Translations under genes and position numbers: made by a program | Notes under the pieces: generated by a model | What the model was told of the DNA's origin: nothing | The model's database searches: none | What the model saw: the letters and a program-made list of their open reading frames with translations, nothing else | Part shown: positions 19,799 through 28,280 of the stretch, in pieces | Layout of the letters: every line of letters begins with the position of its first letter | Position numbering within the stretch: the first letter of the stretch is position 1 | Assembly (NCBI GenBank): GCA_024707305.1 | Contig: JANPZZ010000018.1 | Span: 248,001-312,000 of the forward strand | Reading direction: 5' to 3' | From: Chitinophagaceae bacterium | Lineage (GTDB): Bacteria > Bacteroidota > Bacteroidia > Chitinophagales > Chitinophagaceae | Length of the DNA: 64,000 nt

Positions 19799-19968
19799 GA
19801 TCCTCGGCGCACTCTGCGAGTCCTCGGCGAACTCGGCGTGAAAAAAGAAGGAAAGCTTGCACTTTTCTTTGTAATAAAAAAAGCCAAATAACTTTTGAAT
19901 TGCAGCCAGTCATTTATGCGAGAAAATTTCACGCAGAGTGCGCCGAGGACCCGCAGAGTGCGCAGAGG
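19799..19968. repeat. Hairpin-forming repeat unit 2
   Basis: The left arm 19801-19843 (TCCTCGGCGCACTCTGCGAG...) and the right arm 19927-19968 (TTTCACGCAGAGTGCGCCGA...) are near-complementary over about 40 bp, with the loop conserved from unit 1. Units recur about every 270 bp. The spacer between units carries an octamer array and a conserved ACTTCCGGTATTGACACGCT segment that recurs near 27641 in the other large island. Confidence 0.75.
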
Positions 19969-20067
19969 AAATGTGGAAATGAGAAAATGAGGAAATGTGA
20001 AAATAGATTTATAGCTGCTTTCTTTTTCAGGTCTGATGACTACTTCCGGTATTGACACGCTGATCGA

Positions 20068-20238
20068 TCCTCGGCGCACTCTGCGGGTCCTCGACGAACT
20101 ATGCGTGAAAAAAAAGAAGGAGAGCTTGCACTGTTCTTTGTAATAAAAAAATGTCAAATAACTTTTGAAATGCAGTCAGTCATTTATGCGAGAAAATTTC
20201 ACGCAGAGTGCGCCGAGGACCCGCAGAGTGCGCCGAGA
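20068..20238. repeat. Hairpin-forming repeat unit 3
   Basis: The left arm 20068-20110 (CCTCGGCGCACTCTGCGGGT...) and right arm 20197-20238 again pair over about 40 bp. The loop keeps GAAGGAGAGCTTGCACTGTT and TTTTGAAATGCAGTCAGTCA. It is the last of the series; after it the sequence passes into unique DNA and then the right octamer arm. Confidence 0.75.
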
Positions 20239-20297
20239 TAGGTTTAGAGTTATGAAAGCAGCAGGAAGTTTTTAGAGATAAGGACTGAATCGGGTAT

Positions 20298-20395
20298 TTC
20301 CACATTTTCACATTTCCTCATTTTCACATCTTCTCATTTCCTCATTTCCTCATTTCCTTATTTTCTCATTTCATTCGCCGCTTCACGTTTGCCGA
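20298..20395. repeat. Octamer repeat array, right arm of the island
   Basis: Tandem TTTCCTCA, TTTTCACA, TTTTCTCA, TTTCCTTA units are followed by CGCTTCACGTTTGCCG beside the end of the dehydrogenase gene. It is the complement of the array at 19379-19466, so the whole 1,045-bp convergent space has inverted borders. Confidence 0.75.
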
Positions 20396-20398
20396 ATC

Positions 20399-22462
20399 TC
20401 ACGATTCAAGCATTCGACTTGCCACAGCAATTGTCTTCTCCGCATTCGGCAATGCCGCATTTTCAAGTCCGATGTTCATGGGAATGGCAGGTATGTTTGC
20501 TGCACCGAGTACTTCTGGTGGAAGGTCTAACCACTGGAAACATGCTTTGCTGATTCTGCCGGCGAGCGCTTCGGCAAATGAATTATTTTGTTGTTCTTCT
20601 GTAAGTATTAAACATTTTCCATGCAGTTTCACTCGTTCAAAAATCAATTCTTCATCGAGCGGATAAAGCGTTCGGAGATCTACCACTTCTACCTTTTGAG
20701 AAAGCATTGCAGCCGCTGCAAGCGCCCAATGCACGCCCATTCCGTATGTGATGATCACGAGGCTCTCGCCTGCGTTTATATTTTCCGAAGAAGCTTTTGC
20801 TACAATATTTGCTTTGCCTAAAGGAATAATATAATCTGCAGAAGGCTCCGGCGTTTTTGCGGCATCGGTTCCCGGAACCTTACTCCAGTACAAACCTTTA
20901 TGTTCAAGCATCACCACCGGATTGCCATCATAATAAGCAGCTTTCATCAGCCCTTTCATATCAGCTGCGTTGGAAGGATAAACGACTTTGATTCCTTTAA
21001 TCGTAAGCAAAGTACTTTCAACACTCCCACTATGATAAGGACCACCACCACCATATGCACCAATCGGTACACGTAATATCATTGATATGGGAAAACGGCC
21101 ACAGGTAAGATAACTGCTCTTACTGATTTCTGTGACTAATTGATTTATTCCAGGGTAAATATAATCTGCAAACTGAACCTCTACGATGGGTTTAATACCG
21201 ACGGCATTCAAACCAACTGTACTACCAACAATGTAAGCTTCCTGAATGGCAGTATTAAAAACACGATCAGAACCAAAGCGTTCAGCGAGCGTAGCCGCTT
21301 CACGAAAAACGCCACCCAATCGGCCACCAACATCCTGTCCGTATAAAACAACTTCAGGGTGTGCATCCATTAATTCGCGAATGGCAAACAGCGCTGCATC
21401 TACCATCACAATCTTCTGTGCACCTGCGGGCGCGCGCGTACCTTTTTCCTCTTTGATGTTGTTTTCAACAAACACAAAAGAATTCACTTCAGCAGGATCC
21501 GGCTCTGGTGCGGACACAGCTTTTTCAAAATCCTTTTTTACGGCAGCGGCTGCGCGAGAGATAATTTCTTCTGTTTCTTCCTCCCCTGTTTCCGTAACTA
21601 ACCTTCTTTTCAGTTTTTGAAAAGGATCATGAGCCTGGTGTTTGGCCCAGTCTTCGTCTGTTCTATAAAATTCTTTGCGCACGCCACTGGTATGGTGACC
21701 AAGCAGCGGCACCTGTGCATGAACCAGCCAGGGCTTACGCGTCTGGCGAACTTCTTTGCACACATATTGCATCACTTTTGTGGAAGCTTCGTAATCACTT
21801 CCGTCAACCTGTATGCGATTTAATCCCTTGAAGCCTGCCGCAAATTCAAATGCATTCATCGCCCTTGCTTCAGCGGATGTAACACTGATGCCCCACTGAT
21901 TATCCTGTACCAGATAAATGATTGGCAACTGATGCAAAGTTGCAAATTGCAGCGCTTCACTCACTTCACCCTCTGTCATACTGGCATCGCCAAGCGAACA
22001 AACTACAATCGGCAATTCACCATCAGGACCAGTTACAAGTCGTGAAACATCCTGCCGTTCCCAATATCGGACACCCTGAGCGATACCGGTTGTTGGAATC
22101 GCCTGCATGCCTGTGGCACTACTTTGATGGATGATTGTGGGTTTATCATCGCCACGATAATTGGGGTGCGAATAATATTCACGTCCGCCGGTAAAAATAT
22201 CAGGACCTTTTGCCAGCAGTTGCAATATTAACTCATAAGGAGAAAAGCCAAGGCCAAGTAGTAAGCTTTCGTCACGGTAATAAGGACTCACATAATCCTG
22301 CGGCATGAGTTGCGCAGCAGTTGCCAACTGAATGGCTTCATGTCCACGGGATGTGGAGTGAACGTATTTGCAAACAGGTCGATTGGCTTCATAAGTTTCA
22401 GCCATCGCCTGCACTAATGCCATTTTATAGAAAGCCTCTTTCAGTTGTTGTATATCCGTCAT
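20399..22462 (-). CDS. 2-oxoacid dehydrogenase E1, fused alpha and beta subunits
   Basis: The 687-residue protein has an E1-alpha half (about 1-320) with the thiamine-diphosphate motif GDASMTEGEVSEALQF...QDNQWGIS, and an E1-beta half (about 345-687) starting VMVDAALFAIRELMDAHPEV and containing GAYGGGGPYHSGS. It catalyses oxidative decarboxylation of a 2-oxoacid and transfer of the acyl group to lipoyl-E2. Single-chain alpha-beta fusions of this type occur in Bacteroidota, and branched-chain 2-oxoacids are a likely substrate. No E2 or E3 gene is nearby, so they must be elsewhere. A TATATTTG box lies at 22484-22491, 22 bases upstream of the start. Confidence 0.9.
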   Translation of the reverse strand: MTDIQQLKEAFYKMALVQAMAETYEANRPVCKYVHSTSRGHEAIQLATAAQLMPQDYVSPYYRDESLLLGLGFSPYELILQLLAKGPDIFTGGREYYSHPNYRGDDKPTIIHQSSATGMQAIPTTGIAQGVRYWERQDVSRLVTGPDGELPIVVCSLGDASMTEGEVSEALQFATLHQLPIIYLVQDNQWGISVTSAEARAMNAFEFAAGFKGLNRIQVDGSDYEASTKVMQYVCKEVRQTRKPWLVHAQVPLLGHHTSGVRKEFYRTDEDWAKHQAHDPFQKLKRRLVTETGEEETEEIISRAAAAVKKDFEKAVSAPEPDPAEVNSFVFVENNIKEEKGTRAPAGAQKIVMVDAALFAIRELMDAHPEVVLYGQDVGGRLGGVFREAATLAERFGSDRVFNTAIQEAYIVGSTVGLNAVGIKPIVEVQFADYIYPGINQLVTEISKSSYLTCGRFPISMILRVPIGAYGGGGPYHSGSVESTLLTIKGIKVVYPSNAADMKGLMKAAYYDGNPVVMLEHKGLYWSKVPGTDAAKTPEPSADYIIPLGKANIVAKASSENINAGESLVIITYGMGVHWALAAAAMLSQKVEVVDLRTLYPLDEELIFERVKLHGKCLILTEEQQNNSFAEALAGRISKACFQWLDLPPEVLGAANIPAIPMNIGLENAALPNAEKTIAVASRMLES

Positions 22463-22483
22463 ATGCTACACCGGGGATGGTTG

Positions 22484-22491
22484 CAAATATA
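22484..22491 (-). promoter_or_regulatory. Candidate -7 box (TATATTTG) of the E1 gene
   Basis: On the minus strand TATATTTG matches TAnnTTTG exactly. It lies 21 bases before the start codon at 22462. No convincing -33 element is seen at the standard spacing. Confidence 0.35.
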
Positions 22492-22581
22492 AGACGAACG
22501 ATTGTAAGGAAAGATAGTTTTAAAAAACGGGTTGCCGAACATATGAATCGTTCAACAACCCGGTAAAGAAGGTAAATGTGT

Positions 22582-23193
22582 CTATTTCACTTCGAGTTTA
22601 AACATGCTTTCTTTCTCGATAAACCCTTCGAGTTCATCGCCCACAACAGCTTCGCCTACGCCAGCGGGCGTACCGGTAAAGATGACGTCACCAATATTAA
22701 CGGAGAAGAAGTTAGAGATGTACGACACGATGTTGTCGAAATTGTAGATCATCAATGAAGAATTGGCTTGTTGAACCAGTTCTTTGTTTTTATATAAACC
22801 GAAGTTGATGTCTTTTTTATTCTTGATATCTGCAAGAGGAATCCATTTGCCAATTACAGCAGAGTTATCCCAGGCTTTTGCTTTTTCCCAGGGAAGGCCT
22901 TTTGCCTTCATTTCGTTTTGAATATCACGCGCGGTAAAATCAATACCTGCTGTGATGGCATCGTAATATTTGCTTGCAAATTTCTCCTGGATATATTTTC
23001 CGTTTTTCGAAATACGTATTACGAGTTCACATTCGTAATGCAGTTCGTTGGTAAACTCAGGATAATAAAACGGAGTGTGCGGCTGTAGCATCGCACTTTT
23101 AGGCTTCATGAAAATGACAGGCTCATCTGGAATATCATTTCCCAGTTCTTTAGCATGAGCGACATAATTACGACCTACGCAAAAAATCTTCAT
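22582..23193 (-). CDS. Fumarylacetoacetate-hydrolase-family protein
   Basis: The 203-residue single-domain member starts MKIFCVGRNYVAHAKELGN and keeps the metal-binding acidic motif ELHYECELVIRI, the downstream Asp in GIDFTARDIQ, the Lys/Trp-rich KGLPWEKAKAWD segment and the C-terminal GDVIFTGTPAGVG. Members of this size include acylpyruvases and oxaloacetate tautomerase/decarboxylase-like enzymes acting on 2-oxo acids with Mg2+. The exact substrate cannot be read from sequence. It is 119 bp downstream of the E1 start and transcribed in the same direction as its neighbours. Confidence 0.87.
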   Translation of the reverse strand: MKIFCVGRNYVAHAKELGNDIPDEPVIFMKPKSAMLQPHTPFYYPEFTNELHYECELVIRISKNGKYIQEKFASKYYDAITAGIDFTARDIQNEMKAKGLPWEKAKAWDNSAVIGKWIPLADIKNKKDINFGLYKNKELVQQANSSLMIYNFDNIVSYISNFFSVNIGDVIFTGTPAGVGEAVVGDELEGFIEKESMFKLEVK

Positions 23194-23337
23194 AATCCAG
23201 CATGGTTGTGGTTAAAATACATCGGATACTTTTCGTCCAGATTGTTTATCCCATATATTCCTAAAAATCAATATGTTAATTGGATTTCAAAAATTGAGTG
23301 GGGTCAGGCTGCTAAAATAAGTAATCAGCGCCATTTC

Positions 23338-23913
23338 TCATAGAGAAAACTGCTTATTATTTACCTGATTCATAGCCATGGTCAGTCCGATGGTGGCAAA
23401 CTGTTCAATAACTTCTACTGATTTTTCGATCTTGAGGGCTACGAGGGGTTCTTCCTCCTTTCTCCATTTGGAGAGGACGAAGTCGGCCTGCATCCCTTTT
23501 GGGTAATTATTACCGATACCAAACCGCAGGCGCGGGAATTCCTGAGTGCCGATCGATTCAGTAATACTTTTTAGTCCGTTGTGGCCTGCTGCGCTGCCGC
23601 CGGGGCGAAGTCTCAATTTATCGAGAGGCAGCGCCAGTTCATCAACGATCACCAGGATCTGTTCGGGACCAAGTTTCTCTTTATCCATCCAGTATTTTAC
23701 CGCGCGGCCGCTCAGGTTCATGTAGGTGGTGGGGCAAATGCACACGAATGTTTTCCCTTTCCATTTTACTTCTGCGCGGTATGCCAGCCGGTCGGTTTCC
23801 AAACTGCCACCATGTTTTTGCACAAAGGCCATCACCACATCGAAACCGATATTATGTCGGGTGTGTGCGTATTCATTGCCAACGTTACCAAGACCTACGA
23901 TCAAAAATTTCAT
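23338..23913 (-). CDS. pth: Peptidyl-tRNA hydrolase
   Basis: The start at 23913 (MKFLIVGLGNVGNEYAHTRHNIGF) is chosen over longer in-frame options because it matches the family N-terminus. The protein is 191 residues. Catalytic His lies in RHNIGF, substrate-binding Asn in TYMNLSG, Asp in IVDELALPL and Asn in GHNGLKS. It releases tRNA from prematurely dropped peptidyl-tRNA. It follows rplY, a common pairing, but a strong terminator lies between them, so it may also have its own promoter. Confidence 0.95.
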   Translation of the reverse strand: MKFLIVGLGNVGNEYAHTRHNIGFDVVMAFVQKHGGSLETDRLAYRAEVKWKGKTFVCICPTTYMNLSGRAVKYWMDKEKLGPEQILVIVDELALPLDKLRLRPGGSAAGHNGLKSITESIGTQEFPRLRFGIGNNYPKGMQADFVLSKWRKEEEPLVALKIEKSVEVIEQFATIGLTMAMNQVNNKQFSL

Positions 23914-23935
23914 AGTGCAAAAATGAAGTAAACTT

Positions 23936-23974
23936 ATGAAAAAAGCCTGCACATGAAGTACAGGCTTTTTTTCG
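23936..23974 (-). terminator. Intrinsic terminator after rplY
   Basis: GAAAAAAGCCTG and CAGGCTTTTTTTC are separated by an 11-base loop, giving a strong stem with A/T tracts on both sides. It lies between rplY and pth. Confidence 0.85.
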
Positions 23975-24005
23975 GTGATCGATAATCGATTTCCGATAAT
24001 CGACT
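23975..24005. repeat. Short GATAATC heptad array between rplY and its terminator
   Basis: About four 7-bp units (GATCGATAATCGATTTCCGA and then TAATCGAC) sit between the rplY stop codon and the terminator hairpin. This puts the repeat inside the transcribed 3' untranslated region. Confidence 0.55.
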
Positions 24006-24007
24006 TT

Positions 24008-24628
24008 TTATTTTTTCGCTGCAGGAGCTGCGGCTGCTTTTGGAGCGGCTGCACCTTTTGGAGCTGCTGCTTCTTCCTGTTTCAGTTGACGAGTCATCAC
24101 TACAGATGCGATAGGAATACGGGGAGAGTTCAGGATTTCGTAGTTGTCGGCCTTCACATCTTCCACGCGAATGTTTCCGTTCAGTTCCAGATCGTCGATC
24201 GGAACTTCAATCGCTTCTTTCAGGTATTTAGGATAAGTTTTGATCTTCAGGGTTTTCATTTTAGAAACAAGACGACCACCTTCCTTCACACCTTTAGATG
24301 TACCTACAAGTTTCAGAGGAATATCAGCGATAATTTTTTTGTCATCTACCAGTTCCAACAGGTCAACGTGGATCAGGTGATCATTCACTTTGTCAAACTG
24401 CAGGTCTTTCAGAATTGTACGATATTTCTTTCCTTCCAGCACTACTTCTGCAATTTGGAAGTTAGGTGTGTAAACGAGAGTTTTAAATGCTGCAGCAGGA
24501 GCGGCAAAGCTAACCTCCTGGGCGCCTCCGTAAATTACACCAGGCACGAGTCCCTGAGAGCGGAGTTGTCGGGTGGAGCTTTTCCCGAATCCGGTCCTCA
24601 GTTGTCCTTCGATTGTAATTGTGTTCAT
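24008..24628 (-). CDS. rplY: 50S ribosomal protein L25 (CTC-type, long form)
   Basis: The 206-residue protein has the 5S-rRNA-binding L25 domain (about 1-95, GQLRTGFGKSSTRQLRSQG, VPGVIYGG) and the C-terminal TL5/CTC beta domain (about 96-185, VDLLELVDDKKIIADIPL). An Ala/Lys/Pro-rich tail of repeated AAAPKAAAAP type follows. It sits 28 bp downstream of prs; the prs-rplY-pth order is widely conserved in bacteria. Confidence 0.95.
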   Translation of the reverse strand: MNTITIEGQLRTGFGKSSTRQLRSQGLVPGVIYGGAQEVSFAAPAAAFKTLVYTPNFQIAEVVLEGKKYRTILKDLQFDKVNDHLIHVDLLELVDDKKIIADIPLKLVGTSKGVKEGGRLVSKMKTLKIKTYPKYLKEAIEVPIDDLELNGNIRVEDVKADNYEILNSPRIPIASVVMTRQLKQEEAAAPKGAAAPKAAAAPAAKK

Positions 24629-24656
24629 TTTTATATTGTTTTAAAAGTTGACTTCT

Positions 24657-25606
24657 TTAAAGGCTGGTTCTGCGTTGCGAGTGAACAAAGAGACTCGTGA
24701 TACTCTTATTTTCAAATGCATTGCGAATTGCCACTGCGAATAATTCTGCTACCGATATCACTTTGATCTTCTCAGACTGCTTACGAAGCGGGATGGTGTC
24801 GCAAACAACAACCTCTTCCAGCACACTGTTTTCCAGGTTTTCATACGCTTTGCCACTCAATACCGGGTGCGTAATTAAAGCTCTCACACTTCTGGCGCCT
24901 TTCTCTTTCATCAGGGCTGCACTTTTTGCCAGCGTTCCTCCAGTGTCACAAATATCATCGATGATCACTATGTCTTTATCCACTACATCACCAATCAAAG
25001 CCATGCTTGCGATCTCATTTGCACGTTTCCGGTGCTTATCACAAATCACCATTTCCGCATTGAAATAATTGGCAATTTCCCGTATGCGGTTGGTAGCTCC
25101 TACGTCCGGGGCCGCAAAGGTAAGGTTTTCCAGCTGTAGATTCTCTATATAAGGAATAAAAACTGCGTGGCTGTCGAGATGGTCAACCGGGATGTCAAAA
25201 TAACCCTGAATCTGGGGGGCGTGCAGGTCCATGGTAATGATCCTGTCGGCTCCTGCGGCCACTAACATGTTGGCTACCAACTTACTACCGATCGCAACAC
25301 GGGGTTTATCTTTCCGGTCCTGGCGGCCATAGCCATAATAAGGAATTACGGCAATTACTTTATAGGCAGAAGCGCGGCGGGCTGCATCAATCATGAGCAG
25401 CAGTTCCATAATATTATCGCCGGGGGCGAATGTACTCTGGACTAAAAAACAAAGTCTCCCCGAATACTTTCCAGGAAGACAGGGCAGATTTCGCCATCAC
25501 TAAAGCTCTGGATGGCAATTTTCCCGGGTCGGGTGCCATATTGATTACAAATACTTTCGGCGAGTTGTCCGGAACTGGTTCCGGCAAAAATCTTTGCTGA
25601 TTGCAT
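24657..25606 (-). CDS. prs: Ribose-phosphate pyrophosphokinase (frameshifted)
   Basis: Translation from the ATG at 25606 begins MQSAKIFAGTSSGQLAESIC and reaches a stop after GDFVF. Adding one T at the coding T6 run (A6 at 25444-25449 on the plus strand) continues as LVQSTFAPGDNIMELLLMIDAARRASAYK through the C-terminus. The full protein is about 316 residues, the family length. Key parts are FSDGE, YYGYGRQDRKD, the catalytic region TMDLHAPQIQGYF and the PRPP loop VIIDDICDTGGT. It makes PRPP for purine, pyrimidine, His, Trp and NAD synthesis. Because it is essential, the break is almost certainly a sequence error. Confidence 0.93.
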
Positions 25607-25759
25607 GGGTAAATATCTGAAGTTCGGGGTGACCTCCCCAGAGCGGCGAAGATATTAATATCAATGCAACCAAAACGAGGGAATGCAAGATTTTATTAAG
25701 TCGGGCTCAAAATAGGATAACCGGCATGTCATCAATTGGTGAACCTGACTCTTTTGATC

Positions 25760-25984
25760 TTATCTCAGCACAACGGCGCTCGAAACATGCATTGGCAAGG
25801 TAGTAGACTTGCGGGCAGCGATTTCTTCTTTCTTTTCCATTTCAATATTTGCTTCAGTACCATTCAGGCTGTTGAAGATAGATGAGCAAATAAAAATGGA
25901 GAGGAACAGTACAACTACGTACATAACAGCGAAAAAGAGGACAGGATGGAGCGCCCCCATTGAAGTGTAGGATCTGGATTTCAT
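25760..25984 (-). CDS. Small single-span membrane protein, unknown function
   Basis: A 74-residue frame with one hydrophobic helix (about 13-35, HPVLFFAVMYVVVLFLSIFIC) followed by a charged tail with EMEKKEEIAARKS. No family recognised. It is isolated between prs and radC. The clear topology and an ATG start support a real gene; the length leaves doubt. Confidence 0.45.
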   Translation of the reverse strand: MKSRSYTSMGALHPVLFFAVMYVVVLFLSIFICSSIFNSLNGTEANIEMEKKEEIAARKSTTLPMHVSSAVVLR

Positions 25985-26093
25985 AGATACAGATTTTATC
26001 GGCTTTTCAAAAAAATTGGATTTTGGTGTTTTTCACCGCCGCAGCTGGTGAAATTCACGTTTCATTCATAAAAATATAAGTTAAATTGAATTC

Positions 26094-26786
26094 ATGCAAG
26101 CGCAGAAATACTCAATTAAGATGTGGGCAAAAGATGAAAGACCCCGCGAAAAATTACGAATGATGGGGCCTCAGGCGCTCAGCAACACCGAGCTGCTGGC
26201 AATTTTGCTGCATAGTGGCACCAAATCTGAGACGGCGATCGACCTTGCCCGCAATGTGCTGGCTGCTGCGGCCAACAACCTTACGCAACTGGGTCGCCAC
26301 ACCCTGCGCGATCTGCAACAGGTACGCGGTATTGGCGAGGCGCGGTCGATGGCGATTCTGGCCGCATTTGAACTGGGCCGTCGCCGCCATGCCGACAAAC
26401 CCGCGCCACGAAGCATTATCCATAGTAGTGAGGAAATGGCATCTTTTCTCCAGACGATGCTGGAAGACTATCGACATGAAATTTTTGGCATTGTATTTCT
26501 AAACCGGGCAAACAAAATCAACCATTTTGAAATCGTCAGCCAAGGAGGTATTTCGGCTACGATAGTTGATACAAAGATCATCGTTCGCAAAGCGTTGGAG
26601 CAGGACGCCACCAACCTGGTGCTTTGCCACAATCACCCTTCCGGCAATTTGCGGCCCAGCGCCGCCGATGAAACCATGACACAGAAGATACAGGAAGCAG
26701 CCGCCTTCTTCGACATCAAAGTTCTCGATCACCTGATCATCAGCCAGGAAGGATACTATAGCTTCGCAGATAATGGGAAAATTTGA
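26094..26786 (+). CDS. radC: RadC family JAB1/MPN-domain protein
   Basis: The 230-residue protein has an N-terminal UPF0758 helix-hairpin-helix-like part (RPREKLRMMGPQALSNTELLAILL) and a C-terminal MPN domain. Its zinc ligands are visible in the JAMM motif HNHPSGNLRPSAAD, with the upstream Glu in EIFGIVFLNRANKI. The family is annotated as DNA repair protein RadC, but its biochemical role is unsettled. It is monocistronic, and its end faces the large repeat island. Confidence 0.92.
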   Translation: MQAQKYSIKMWAKDERPREKLRMMGPQALSNTELLAILLHSGTKSETAIDLARNVLAAAANNLTQLGRHTLRDLQQVRGIGEARSMAILAAFELGRRRHADKPAPRSIIHSSEEMASFLQTMLEDYRHEIFGIVFLNRANKINHFEIVSQGGISATIVDTKIIVRKALEQDATNLVLCHNHPSGNLRPSAADETMTQKIQEAAAFFDIKVLDHLIISQEGYYSFADNGKI

Positions 26787-26872
26787 ATGAAGGGAGGAAA
26801 TAAGCTATAGCATAATGTGACAATGTGAAAATATGTAGATGTGGAAATGAGGAGATGTGGAAATGTGAAAAT
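26787..26872. repeat. Octamer array after radC (left arm of the second large island)
   Basis: Units such as ATGTGACA, ATGTGAAA, ATGTGGAA and ATGAGGAG run from about 26815 to the first 241-bp unit. They are purine-rich on the sense strand of radC. Confidence 0.7.
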
Positions 26873-27597
26873 GTTCGTTCATCCACACATTCCTGAACCC
26901 ACATGAAATTTCCCGCTTTTCCAACTCTCAACAGACCTCGGCGCGCTCCGCGGAACCTCGGCGCGCTCTGCGTGAAAAAAAAAGAAGGAGTGCCTGCACT
27001 TTTCTTTTGAAATAAAAAAATGCCAAAATAACTTTTGAATTGCAGCCAGTCATTTACGGCAATCGGCAAACGGCAAACGTGAAAGAAATGTGGAAATGAG
27101 GAAATGTGAAAATGTTCGTTCATCCACACATTCCTGAACCCACATGAAATTTCCCGCTTTTCCAACTCTCAACAGACCTCCGCGCGCTCCGCGGAACCTC
27201 GGCGAACTCTGCGTGAAAAAAAGAAGGAGTGCCTGCACTTTTCTTTTGTAATAAAAAAAATGCCAAAATAACTTTTGAATTGCCGCCAGTCATTTATGGC
27301 AAACGGCAAACGTGAAAGAAATGTGGAAATGAGAAAATGAGGAAATGTGAAAATGTTCGTTCATCCACACATTCCTGAACCCACATGAAATTTCCCGCTT
27401 TTCCAACTCTCAACAGACCTCCGCGCGCTCCGCGGAACCTCGGCGAACTCTGCGTGAAAAAAAGAAGGAGTGCCTGCACTTTTCTTTTGAAATAAAAAAA
27501 TGCCAAAATAACTTTTGAATTGCAGCCAGTCATTTACGGCAATCGGCAAACGGCAAACGTGAAAGAAATGTGGAAATGAGAAAATGAGGAAATGTGA
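26873..27597. repeat. Three tandem 241-bp direct repeats
   Basis: Units start at 26873, 27114 and 27355 with GTTCGTTCATCCACACATTC and are spaced exactly 241 bp apart. Each contains CATGAAATTTCCCGCTTTTC, a GC-rich CCTCNGCGCGCTCCGCGGAA arm ending in GCGTGAAAA, GAAGGAGTGCCTGCACTTTT, TTTTGAATTGCNGCCAGTCA, CGGCAAACGGCAAACGTGAA and an octamer block. The GC arm and AGAAGGAG segment are homologous to the hairpin units at 19.5-20.2 kb, so the two islands share a repeat family. Frames of 60-140 codons occur in all copies but look like by-products of the repeat. Confidence 0.8.
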
Positions 27598-27873
27598 AAA
27601 TAGATTTTATAGCTGCCTTCTCTTTCAGGTCTAATCACTACTTCCGGTATTGACACGCTGATCGATCTTCTGCGTATTCTGCGTGTGCTCGGAGGTCTTA
27701 TCAGCGTTAATGAACGCGCAGATTTCTTTCAATTCAAGAAGGAGTGCATGCACATCTACACATTTGCACATTTTCACATTTCCACATTTCCTCATTTTCA
27801 CATTTCCTCATTTTCTCATTTCCTCATTTTCTCTTTTGCCTTTCACGGTTTGCCGTTTGACCTTTGCCGATTC
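27598..27873. repeat. Right border of the second large island
   Basis: A segment with ACTTCCGGTATTGACACGCT, the same one found at 19.8 and 20.0 kb, leads into CTTCTGCGTATTCTGCGTGT. From about 27750 follows a pyrimidine-rich octamer array (CACATTTC, CTCATTTT units), then CACGGTTTGCCGTTTGACC next to the DUF3467 gene. These are the reverse complements of motifs on the left side. Confidence 0.7.
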
Positions 27874-28183
27874 TCACGCTTGCGCTGTCGGTACTCCAAA
27901 ATTCAACGGCAATTGAATTTCCTCGAGGTCTTTAATCGTTCCGTTGACAGATTCATATTTTGCAATATTCTCCGTGAGTATGCGCATCAGCCTTTTTGCA
28001 TGTTGTGGTGCAATAATGAGGCGGGCTTTTACTTTGCTTTTAGGAGTAGCTGGCATTACGTTTACAAAATCGAATACAAATTCAGAATTTGAGTGCGTAA
28101 TGAAGAAAAAAGTTTGCATAGGTTCCTTCAGCCATCTCTTCTGAAATCTCTATGTTAATTTGATGGGGCTGTTGTTCAGACAT
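27874..28183 (-). CDS. DUF3467 family protein (frameshifted)
   Basis: The protein begins MSEQQPHQINIEISEEMAEG at 28183. Removing one base from the A6 run at 28106-28111 joins it to FFFITHSNSEFVFDFVNVMP, giving about 102 residues. The ITHSNSEFVFDF motif and SKVKARLIIAPQHAKRL are the family hallmark. Function is unknown; the family is small, cytoplasmic and common in Bacteroidota. The C-terminus lies against the repeat island. Confidence 0.82.
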
Positions 28184-28217
28184 AAAATTTATTTGAACGA
28201 TAAAATTAGGAAGAAAT

Positions 28218-28258
28218 AAAAAAGAGAAAGCGATCCAGTTGGATCGCTTTCTCTTTTA
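28218..28258. terminator. Strong intrinsic terminator after the SusC/SusD operon
   Basis: AAAAGAGAAAGCGATCC and GGATCGCTTTCTCTTTT form a 17-bp perfect stem around the loop AGTT. It is symmetric, but on the minus strand it follows the DUF1735 gene by about 22 bases, ending the uptake operon. Confidence 0.92.
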
Positions 28259-28280
28259 TGTTGGGTTGACGCAACTAATA

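Noticed and set aside
19460-20160. Several open frames of 90-145 codons on both strands in the hairpin island
   Set aside because: They recur in each repeat copy, are Ser/Phe/Arg-biased translations of the arrays, and have no protein-like domain.
25607-25759. tRNA or small RNA upstream of prs
   Set aside because: I could not build a cloverleaf or a convincing terminator-bounded transcript from this spacer.
26740-27550. Repeated 60-140-codon minus-strand frames in the 241-bp units
   Set aside because: The same peptide fragments reappear in different frames and lengths in each copy, as expected from repeated DNA rather than genes.
26815-27870. Possible CRISPR array
   Set aside because: The repeats are 241-bp direct copies or 7/8-bp degenerate units without unique spacers of constant length, and no cas genes are nearby.
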